Shown: positions 8,130 through 13,505 of the stretch, in pieces
Position numbering within the stretch: position 1 is the first letter of the stretch
Layout: each line of letters begins with the position of its first letter
Assembly (NCBI RefSeq): GCF_001280005.1
Contig: NZ_LGDW01000086.1
Location: forward strand, 1-13,505
DNA: 13,505 nucleotides
Direction of reading: 5' to 3'
DNA from: Streptomyces sp. NRRL WC-3618
GTDB taxonomy: Bacteria; Actinomycetota; Actinomycetes; Streptomycetales; Streptomycetaceae
Notes under the pieces: model-generated
Told to the model about the DNA's origin: nothing
What the model saw: only the letters and a program-made list of their open reading frames with translations
Database searches by the model: none
Position numbers and translations under genes: made by a program

Positions 8130-8978
8130 TCAGTTCTCCAGCCGGCGCAGCCGTTCCGTGTCGCAGGTGCGGGGGCAGGTGAAGCAGGCCTCGTCCGGGC
8201 GGATCGTGTAGTAGAGGCAGCAGCCGGCGCGGGTGCGGGTCGGGTGGCTGCGCCCCGACGTGTCGGTGAGGTGGCGGAATTCGGCGCCCCGGGGGTACGG
8301 GGAGACGGCGGAGGGCAGCAGTTCGGTGGCCGCGCGGACGGCGTCGTCCTCGCGGCCGAGGACCCGCCCGAGGTACCAGATCCCGGAGACGAGGTCGTCG
8401 GAGACCATGCCCCACAGGGCGCGCGATCCCCGGCGGGCGATGGGGCCGAGCGCGGTGAGCAGCGGGGCCATGTGGTCGGCGACGGCGGAACGCAACTCGG
8501 CGCGCAACGCCTCCTCGTTGGGGACCACGGTGACTCCGGGGAGGCCGACAGCGGGGTCGCCGGGGAGGCAGGACAGGCGGGTTCCCGGTGTGATCTTGTA
8601 CACGCCGGTGATCAGGTCCAACGAGACGTCCTCGGGCCGGATACGCGGCACGCGCCGTTCCAGGTACCAGACGCCGCTCATCAGCAGGCCCACCGACCAG
8701 GCGTAGTCGTGAAGGGCGCGGGACGCGGCGACGTGAGGGCGGGCGGTGTGCCCGTAGCGCTCCTGGATCCGTGCCGCCTCGGCCTCGACGAAGACATCGA
8801 CGGCTTCCTGACTGGCCGTCAATTCTATTGCCTTGAGCCCGACTTGAGTGACCGACACCCCCGGTTCCGCGACCTCCGCGGTGAGCACCTCGCAGATGCC
8901 GGCGAGACGCGTGTAGGCGCTGCCGAGTTCACGCTCGAGGGCGGCAGCGGTCGGCGGGCTCTCCAGGGTGACGCTCAT
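8130..8978 (-). CDS. FhuF-like (2Fe-2S) siderophore-iron reductase
   Basis: This 282-residue cytoplasmic protein ends in the FhuF iron-sulfur motif: Cys253-Cys254, ten residues, Cys265, two residues, Cys268 (with GCCLYYTIRP and CFTCPRTC visible). FhuF-type proteins reduce ferric iron in imported siderophores so that it is released. Other readable segments are HDYAWSVGLLMSGVWYLERRVPR and GMVSDDLVSGIWYLGRVLG, typical of the actinobacterial branch. An extra Cys272 follows the motif. ATG 8978 has AGGAGGAG a few bases upstream. The gene is divergent from the permease operon and shares its control region; an iron box (9012-9032) lies about 35-55 bases upstream, so repression by iron through a DmdR/IdeR regulator is likely. 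This fits the adjacent uptake genes. Confidence 0.9.
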   Translation of the reverse strand: MSVTLESPPTAAALERELGSAYTRLAGICEVLTAEVAEPGVSVTQVGLKAIELTASQEAVDVFVEAEAARIQERYGHTARPHVAASRALHDYAWSVGLLMSGVWYLERRVPRIRPEDVSLDLITGVYKITPGTRLSCLPGDPAVGLPGVTVVPNEEALRAELRSAVADHMAPLLTALGPIARRGSRALWGMVSDDLVSGIWYLGRVLGREDDAVRAATELLPSAVSPYPRGAEFRHLTDTSGRSHPTRTRAGCCLYYTIRPDEACFTCPRTCDTERLRRLEN

Positions 8979-9011
8979 CGCTCCTCCTGCACAGAGTGAC
9001 CCAAGTGGCGG

Positions 9012-9032
9012 TTAGATAAGGCTTACCTTATC
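9012..9032. promoter_or_regulatory. Iron box (DmdR/IdeR type), reductase side
   Basis: GATAAGG-CTTA-CCTTATC (9015-9032) is a perfect inverted repeat with seven-base arms. Its core resembles the actinobacterial iron-box consensus TTAGGTTAGGCTAACCTAA. A TTGTCG -35-like hexamer for the minus-strand reductase gene (9037-9032) touches its edge, so a bound repressor would cover that promoter. The match to the consensus is partial but the symmetry and context are strong. Confidence 0.75.
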
Positions 9033-9116
9033 GACAAGATCGCAAGGTGGCTACCAGGCGCGCCCTCACGTGCCGACGATCAAGGACCGCGCACACCGCA
9101 ACTCCCTCAGGCCCGA

Positions 9117-9145
9117 TTGCAAGTGAGGCATGCCTAACCTAAGCT
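9117..9145 (+). promoter_or_regulatory. Promoter of the siderophore uptake operon
   Basis: TTGCAA (9117-9122), 17 bases, then TAAGCT (9140-9145) form a plausible sigma-70-type promoter. The -10 overlaps the right end of the iron box at 9124-9142. Transcription would start at about 9152-9154, that is at or next to the GTG at 9154, so the first permease mRNA may be leaderless. Confidence 0.55.
9124..9142. promoter_or_regulatory. Iron box (DmdR/IdeR type), uptake-operon side
   Basis: TGAGGCATGCCTAACCTAA matches 14 of 19 positions of the iron-box consensus TTAGGTTAGGCTAACCTAA, with the right half fully conserved. It covers the spacer and -10 of the predicted uptake promoter, the expected place for iron-dependent repression. 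The ATG at 9130 lies inside this box. Confidence 0.75.
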
Positions 9146-9153
9146 CACGGCTC

Positions 9154-10179
9154 GTGACTGTGACCCAACGGGGCGCCCCGACCGGTGTGCCCTTCCGCGC
9201 CCTGAAGCACGTCCCGATCCTGCTCACCGGGCTCGGGGCCCTGGCCCTGTGCGCTGCGCTGAGCCTCGCCCTCGGCGCGCGCTCGGTGCCCCTTTCGACG
9301 GTGGCCGACGCGCTGTTCGGCCACGCCCAGGGCAGAGACGCGCTCGTGGTCACCGGCCTTCGGTTGCCGCGTACCGTCATCGGGCTCGCGGTCGGCGCGG
9401 CGCTCGGGGTCGCCGGGGCCGTCGCCCAGGGCATCACCCGCAACCCGCTCGCGTCGCCGACCACCCTCGGCATCAACGCGGGTGCCGGGTTCGCGGTGGT
9501 GGTCGCCATCTTCGCGCTGAAGCTGAGCAGCCCGGTCGAGTACGTGTGGTTCGCCTTCGCGGGCGCCGCGGGCGCCGCCCTCCTGGCCCAGGCGCTGGCC
9601 CGCCGGGCGGGCGACATCGACCCGGTACGGCTCGCGCTCGGCGGCACCGTCCTCCAACTCGTCCTGCTGTCCTGGACGTCGGCGGTCATGCTCCTCAACC
9701 AGCGCACCCTGGACGAGGCCCGCTTCTGGCTGGCGGGCTCCCTCTCAGGACGCGACCTCGACACCCTCTGGCCGGTGCTGCCCACGCTGCTGCTCGGCCT
9801 GGTGATCGCGCACGCGGTCTCCCCCGCCCTCAACGCCCTAGCCCTGGGCGACGATTCGGCCCAGGCACTGGGCGTCCCGGTGGCCCGGATCCGCCTCGCG
9901 GGCGGCATCGCGGTCGTCCTGCTCGCCGGTTCGGCGGTCGCGGTGGCGGGCCCGATCGCGTTCATCGGCCTGGCGGCACCGCATCTCGTACGTCCCCTGC
10001 TGGGCGGCGACCACCGCCTCCTGGTCCCCGGCTGCCTGATCGCCGGCCCTCTGCTCCTGCTCTCGGCGGATGTCCTGGGCCGCCTGGTGATCCGCCCCTC
10101 GGAACTGGAGGTCGGCATCGTGACCGCGTTCCTGGGCGCCCCCCTCCTGGCGCTGCTGGCACGGAAGGTGGCCCGATGA
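9154..10179 (+). CDS. FecCD-family ABC permease for siderophore-bound iron (first subunit)
   Basis: From GTG 9154 the protein has 341 residues, normal for the family. It is an integral membrane subunit with about ten helices that pairs with the second permease below. Seen: RLPRTVIGLAVGAALGVAGAVAQGITRNPLASPTTLGINAGAGF near the start, ALGGTVLQL in the middle, and the conserved ending GDDSAQALGVPVARIRL, AGPIAFIGLAAPHLVRPLLGGDHR, VLGRLVIRPSELEVGIVTAFLGAP. An ATG at 9130 would add eight residues but lies within the iron box and upstream of the predicted transcription start, so GTG 9154 (or GTG 9160) is preferred. The stop overlaps the start of the following small frame as ATGA. Expression should rise when iron is scarce. 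Confidence 0.95.
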   Translation: MTVTQRGAPTGVPFRALKHVPILLTGLGALALCAALSLALGARSVPLSTVADALFGHAQGRDALVVTGLRLPRTVIGLAVGAALGVAGAVAQGITRNPLASPTTLGINAGAGFAVVVAIFALKLSSPVEYVWFAFAGAAGAALLAQALARRAGDIDPVRLALGGTVLQLVLLSWTSAVMLLNQRTLDEARFWLAGSLSGRDLDTLWPVLPTLLLGLVIAHAVSPALNALALGDDSAQALGVPVARIRLAGGIAVVLLAGSAVAVAGPIAFIGLAAPHLVRPLLGGDHRLLVPGCLIAGPLLLLSADVLGRLVIRPSELEVGIVTAFLGAPLLALLARKVAR

Positions 10180-10454
10180 GCACCGCGACGACCGACGCCC
10201 GTACAGCGGCCGGGCCCCGCGCCCGGACAGGCAACTGCCTCCCGGTGTACGCCGGTTGCGAGCACGTGGCTCCGACTGCGGCCACCTTCGCCGGACCGGC
10301 CTCGGTGGCACTCTCCCGTGCCGCGACCAGTACCCCCTTCGCCCACCCCACGACCACCACAGCATCCGTCCACGCACTCGTGTGCGCCGCGCACGGTCTC
10401 ACCTCGTCCTCGTCCTCGTCCTCGCCCTCATCGGCCCGAAAGGCGGTCTCATGA
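10176..10454 (+). CDS. Small unrecognised protein nested between the two permease genes
   Basis: This 92-residue frame starts at an ATG overlapping the stop of the first permease gene (ATGA, 10176-10179) and stops in an ATGA shared with the start of the second permease (10451-10454). Such linkage on both sides, and 75 of 92 codons ending in G or C, favour real translation. I recognise no family. The product is rich in Ala, Thr and Ser, has three Cys, no hydrophobic segment and no signal peptide, and carries a Ser run near the C-terminus encoded by a hexamer repeat. It begins MSTATTDARTAAGPR, which looks like the disordered N-terminus of many streptomycete permeases, so it may be a decayed or duplicated permease start instead of a functional protein. 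A bare coupling frame that keeps ribosomes moving to the next gene is another possibility. Confidence 0.5.
   Translation: MSTATTDARTAAGPRARTGNCLPVYAGCEHVAPTAATFAGPASVALSRAATSTPFAHPTTTTASVHALVCAAHGLTSSSSSSSPSSARKAVS
10403..10432 (+). repeat. Hexamer repeat (CTCGTC)n inside the small frame
   Basis: Three exact CTCGTC copies (10403-10420) are followed by CTCGCC and CTCATC. In the frame of the small protein it encodes mainly Ser. Slippage by whole units would change the length without breaking the frame. Confidence 0.6.
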
Positions 10455-11500
10455 CCAGCGCCGCCCTTCTCGCGCGTACGACGTCCAGTGCCCATGCCCG
10501 GCTCCGCCGCCGCGTGCTGCTCCATGCCTGCGTCGGGCTCGTCGCCGTCTTCGTCCTGCTCACCGTCGCTCTGACGACCGGTGAGATGGGGATGCCGGCC
10601 GGTACCGCCCTGCGGGCGCTGGTCGGGGCCGGGGACTCCGGGGACGTCCTGGTGGTGCAGCAGTTCCGGGCGCCGCGCGCCTTCGCCGCGATCGTCGCGG
10701 GGGCCGGACTCGGTGTGGCCGGGTGCGTGCTCCAGCGGCTGTTCCGCAATCCGCTGGCCTCGCCCGACGTCATGGGCGTGACCGGCGGGGCGTCGCTCGG
10801 CGCGGTGTCGCTCCTCGCCGCCGGGACCTCGCAGACGCTGATCCCCCTGGGCGCGCTGGCCGGCGGGCTGCTGTCCGCCCTGCTGCTCGGCGTGTTCGCC
10901 TGGCGCTCGGGGGTCGCCGCGACCCGGCTGGTACTGACCGGGCTCGCCGTACAGGCCGGGCTCGCCGCCGCCGTGAACCTGCTTATCGTGCGCTTCCCGG
11001 CCGAGCTGGCCGGCTCCGCGCTCCAGTGGACCACCGGTTCGGTGTACGGGCGGACATGGACGGAGGTGTGGGGAGCGGGCGGCGCCATGGTGGCCGCGCT
11101 CGCCCTCACCCTCGTACTGCACCGGCGGCTCGCCGTGCTGGACCTCGGGGACGACTCGGCGGGCGCCCTCGGCCTCAGCACCTCCGCTGCCCGGCTCCAA
11201 CTCCTCTTCGTCGCCGTCGCGTTGGCGTCGCTGGCCGCCGCGCTCGCCGGTCCGGTGACCTTCGTGGCGCTCGCCGTGCCGCACATCGTCCGCTTGGTCA
11301 CCGGCCCGCCGACCGCCGTCTCCCTGGCGCTGGCCGGTCTCACCGGGGCCGTACTGCTGCTCGCCTCCGACCTGGTGGTCCAGCATCTGCTGCCCGTCGA
11401 GGGACTGCCCGTCGGGGCGGTCACCGCCACGCTCGGCGCGCCCTGGCTGCTGGTGCTGATGTTCCGTCAGAGCAAGCCCGTTCACAGGAGTCACGCATGA
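10451..11500 (+). CDS. FecCD-family ABC permease for siderophore-bound iron (second subunit)
   Basis: The 349-residue membrane subunit is homologous to the first permease and should form a heterodimer with it. Seen: RAPRAFAAIVAGAGLGVAGCVLQRLFRNPLASPDVMGVTGGASLG, VLTGLAVQAGLAAAVNLL, LQWTTGSVYGRTW, GDDSAGALGLSTSAARL, LAGPVTFVALAVPHIVRLVTG and LLPVEGLPVGAVTATLGAPWLL. The ATG at 10451 has AAAGG about six bases upstream and overlaps the stop of the small preceding frame. The same frame stays open upstream to 10256 but shows no family similarity there. The 3' end overlaps the ATPase gene start by four bases (ATGA). It belongs to the iron-regulated operon starting at 9154. Confidence 0.95.
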   Translation: MTSAALLARTTSSAHARLRRRVLLHACVGLVAVFVLLTVALTTGEMGMPAGTALRALVGAGDSGDVLVVQQFRAPRAFAAIVAGAGLGVAGCVLQRLFRNPLASPDVMGVTGGASLGAVSLLAAGTSQTLIPLGALAGGLLSALLLGVFAWRSGVAATRLVLTGLAVQAGLAAAVNLLIVRFPAELAGSALQWTTGSVYGRTWTEVWGAGGAMVAALALTLVLHRRLAVLDLGDDSAGALGLSTSAARLQLLFVAVALASLAAALAGPVTFVALAVPHIVRLVTGPPTAVSLALAGLTGAVLLLASDLVVQHLLPVEGLPVGAVTATLGAPWLLVLMFRQSKPVHRSHA

Positions 11501-12324
11501 ACGCCCGGCCGGACACCACCAACGAGCTGCGCGCCGAGTCTCTCGACCTGCGCTACGGCGAACGGCTCGTCATCGGCGGGCTCGACCTCACCCTGCCCGG
11601 CGGCGCCGTGACCGCCATCGTCGGCCCCAACGCGTGTGGTAAATCAACCCTGTTGAGGGGGCTGAGCCGATTGCTCGCACCCGCCGCAGGCACCGTCACC
11701 CTCGACGGCTCCGACATCCACCGGATGTCCGCGAAGGCGCTGGCCCTGCGGATGGGGCTGCTGCCGCAGCAGCCGGTCACCCCGGAGGCGATCACCGTCG
11801 AGGCGCTCGTCCGGCTCGGCCGCTATCCGCACCAACGGCTGCTGGCCCCCTGGTCCACGGCCGACCAGCGCGCCGTCGACGAGGCCCTGGAGCGCACCGG
11901 CACGACCGGGCTGCGCGACCAGCCCGTCGACCGGCTCTCCGGCGGTCAGCGCCAACGCGCCTGGATAGCCCTGGCGTTGGCCCAGGACACCGAACTGCTC
12001 CTGCTCGACGAACCGACCACCTTCCTCGACCTGAGGCACCAGATCGACGTACTCGACCTGGTCGCCGACCTGCACGCCGACGCGGGCCGCACCGTGGTGA
12101 TGGTGCTGCACGACCTCGGACAGGCCGCCCGCTACGCGGACCACATGGTGGTCCTCAAGGACGGCCGCCTCGCCGCCGCCGGCCCACCCGCCGCCGTGCT
12201 CGACGCGGAGCTGGTCAAGTCCGTGTTCGACGTGGACTGCCGGGTCATCCCCGATCCGGAGACCGGCACCCCGCTGGTCATCCCCAAGGGCAGCGCGGTG
12301 CGGCACACCGCCGCGACCGCCTGA
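11497..12324 (+). CDS. FecE-type ATP-binding subunit of the siderophore ABC importer
   Basis: The 275-residue cytoplasmic ATPase powers the two permeases. Seen: Walker A GPNACGKST at 43-51, the Q-loop in GLLPQQPVTPEAITVEALVRLGRYPH, the signature LSGGQRQRAWIALALAQDTE starting at 147, Walker B LLLLDEPTTFLDLRHQ with Asp171 and Glu172, and the switch His205 in VLHDLGQAARYADH. These features are typical of the FepC/FecE/FhuC group, including the TTFLD segment. ATG 11497 overlaps the upstream stop and has AGGAG (11486-11490) six bases before it. The C-terminus VIPDPETGTPLVIP is also usual for the group. The binding-protein gene follows after 53 bases. Confidence 0.96.
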   Translation: MNARPDTTNELRAESLDLRYGERLVIGGLDLTLPGGAVTAIVGPNACGKSTLLRGLSRLLAPAAGTVTLDGSDIHRMSAKALALRMGLLPQQPVTPEAITVEALVRLGRYPHQRLLAPWSTADQRAVDEALERTGTTGLRDQPVDRLSGGQRQRAWIALALAQDTELLLLDEPTTFLDLRHQIDVLDLVADLHADAGRTVVMVLHDLGQAARYADHMVVLKDGRLAAAGPPAAVLDAELVKSVFDVDCRVIPDPETGTPLVIPKGSAVRHTAATA

Positions 12325-12377
12325 CACACCCGTCACCGACCCCCACCGCCGCAATCGACAAAAGGATCTGTCCCCTC

Positions 12378-13427
12378 ATGCGCAACGCCCTTTCCCTGCC
12401 CGGAATGAGCCGGTTCGGCCGTCTCGGGCGCCTCATGGCCCTGCTTCTCGCCGTCGTCCTCGGCACCGCGGTGCTCGCCGCCTGCGGCAGCGGCAGTTCC
12501 GACGACAAGGCCAAGGGCACGGACACGGCGGCCAAGGCCGGCGCCGACACCGCCGGATTCCCGCGCACCCTCAAGACCGTCATGGGCGACGTGAAGATCC
12601 CCGCCAAGCCGAAGCGGGTCGTCGTGCTCGACACCGGCGAGCTGGACGACGTCACCCTGCTCGGCGTCGACCCGGTCGGCGCGGTCGCCCCGCACTTCAA
12701 GTCCGAGGGTGGCTTCCCGACGTACCTGAAGGGCGAGTTGAGCGGCACGAAGGACGTCGGTCCGCTGCTGGAGCCGAACCTCGAGCTGATCGCCTCGCTC
12801 AAGCCCGACCTGATCCTGTCCTCGAAGGTCCGCCACGAGGCCGTCTACAGCAAGCTCAGCGCGATCGCGCCGACCGTCTTCACGGCGACCACCGGCGGTG
12901 TCTGGAAGCAGAACCTGAAGGTGCACGCCGAGGCCCTCGGCCTGGAGACCGAGGCCGCCGCCAAGCTCAAGGAGTACGAGACGCGGGCCATGGCCCTCGG
13001 TGAGGCCATCAAGGCGAAGGACAAGGGCACCATGCCGACCGCGTCCGTCGTCCGCTTCATCGCCGGTCCGACCCGCCTCTACCAGTCCAACTCCTACAGC
13101 GGTGTCGTCCTCGGCGACATCGGCCTGGTCCGCCCGAAGTCTCAGGTCTCGACCGACCCCGAGGTCACGATGAAGGACGTCAGCCCGGAGCAGATCGACC
13201 AGGCCGACGCCGATCTGATCTTCGCCACCGCCGCCGACACCGAGGACAAGACGCAGAAGCAGCAGGTCGTCACCAACCCGGTCTGGAAGAGCCTGCCCGC
13301 CGTCAAGAACGGCAAGGTCTTCGAGGTCCCGGACGAGATCTGGATGTCCGGCATCGGCGTCCAGGCCGCCGAGCAGATGCTCGCCGACGTGGCCAAGGCC
13401 ACCGGGGTGGAGCTCCCCAAGAAGTAA
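12378..13427 (+). CDS. Siderophore-iron binding lipoprotein of the ABC importer
   Basis: The 349-residue protein has a lipoprotein signal peptide: positive residues, then LMALLLAVVLGTAVLAACGSGSS with the lipobox LAAC and Cys36 as the lipid anchor. It would capture the ferric siderophore outside the membrane and deliver it to the two permeases. The mature part is a class III periplasmic-binding-protein fold: KRVVVLDTGELDDVTLLGVDPVGAVAP, VGPLLEPNLELIASLKPDLILSS, SAIAPTVF, and a C-terminal lobe with NPVWKSLPAVKNGKVFEVPDEIW. A low-complexity, Lys/Asp/Ala-rich linker (about 41-58) follows the anchor. ATG 12378 has AAAGGAT about eleven bases upstream; ATG 12405 is an alternative that keeps the signal. 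It is the last gene of the operon and is followed by hairpins. The sequence does not tell which siderophore is bound. Confidence 0.95.
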   Translation: MRNALSLPGMSRFGRLGRLMALLLAVVLGTAVLAACGSGSSDDKAKGTDTAAKAGADTAGFPRTLKTVMGDVKIPAKPKRVVVLDTGELDDVTLLGVDPVGAVAPHFKSEGGFPTYLKGELSGTKDVGPLLEPNLELIASLKPDLILSSKVRHEAVYSKLSAIAPTVFTATTGGVWKQNLKVHAEALGLETEAAAKLKEYETRAMALGEAIKAKDKGTMPTASVVRFIAGPTRLYQSNSYSGVVLGDIGLVRPKSQVSTDPEVTMKDVSPEQIDQADADLIFATAADTEDKTQKQQVVTNPVWKSLPAVKNGKVFEVPDEIWMSGIGVQAAEQMLADVAKATGVELPKK

Positions 13428-13496
13428 CTCCCGCCGTACGGGAGCGGGGCGCGCCCTTCTGCACGCGCCCCGCCCCCGGGCCCCTCGCGACGAGGG
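13428..13496 (+). terminator. Cluster of three hairpins after the uptake operon
   Basis: Directly after the stop codon come CTCCCG/CGGGAG (13428-13444, five-base loop), GGGGCGCG/CGCGCCCC (13446-13471, ten-base loop) and CCCTCG/CGAGGG (13482-13496, three-base loop; with a bulged C it extends outwards). None is followed by a T-run, which is common for streptomycete terminators. They probably end the operon transcript. Confidence 0.7.
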
Positions 13497-13505
13497 CCCC
13501 AATCC

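Noticed and set aside
10256..10450. Upstream extension of the second permease containing a hydrophobic LVLVLVLALIG run
   Set aside because: The run is a frame-shifted reading of the CTCGTC hexamer repeat, and the family normally starts near ATG 10451.
9962..11494. A 510-codon minus-strand frame opposite both permeases
   Set aside because: Composition is Gly/Gln/Glu/Arg-rich without any family motif, and it is fully antisense to well-conserved permease genes.

Overview
The window is very GC-rich, codons end mostly in G or C, GTG starts are common, and it carries mycothiol-type metabolism and DmdR/IdeR-like iron boxes. This is the profile of an actinomycete, most likely Streptomyces. There are fourteen genes (one cut by the window edge, one probably a relic) and no RNA genes, insertion sequences or CRISPR arrays that I can support.

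Left part (1-1576), thiol and sulfane-sulfur metabolism. A partial S-(hydroxymethyl)mycothiol dehydrogenase and a CsoR-family repressor of the CstR (persulfide-sensing) kind lie on the minus strand, and a rhodanese with a C-terminal membrane domain lies on the plus strand. Two nearly identical 14-bp C-tract/G-tract palindromes, one between repressor and rhodanese and one upstream of the dehydrogenase, look like operators of this repressor and may tie the three genes together.

Central part (1566-6081), the most interesting segment. Three plus-strand genes with 4-base GTGA overlaps encode an adenylate isopentenyltransferase (Tzs/FasD type), a cytokinin dehydrogenase-like flavoprotein, and a protein joining a LOG cytokinin phosphoribohydrolase to a polyketide-type acyltransferase. 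The order matches fasD-fasE-fasF of the Rhodococcus fascians cytokinin operon. The differences are notable: the flavoprotein has Tyr where the family binds FAD covalently through His, and the acyltransferase has lost the Arg that holds malonyl-type carboxylates. A short divergent gene resembling the C-terminal half of a transketolase/pyruvate dehydrogenase beta-like subunit sits just upstream and could be a relic of a FasC-like gene. Together they may make an acylated or otherwise modified cytokinin-like compound. That product is inference.

Right part (6347-13427), export and iron. An ABC exporter (fused permease and ATPase) follows the cytokinin-like operon after 265 bp. Beyond it is a siderophore-iron uptake locus: a FhuF-like ferric reductase on the minus strand and, divergently, two FecCD permeases, a FecE-type ATPase and a lipoprotein binding protein. 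Two iron boxes lie in the divergent promoter region. An unrecognised 92-codon reading frame fits exactly between the two permease genes, with ATGA overlaps at both ends. Three GC-rich hairpins close the window after the binding-protein gene.
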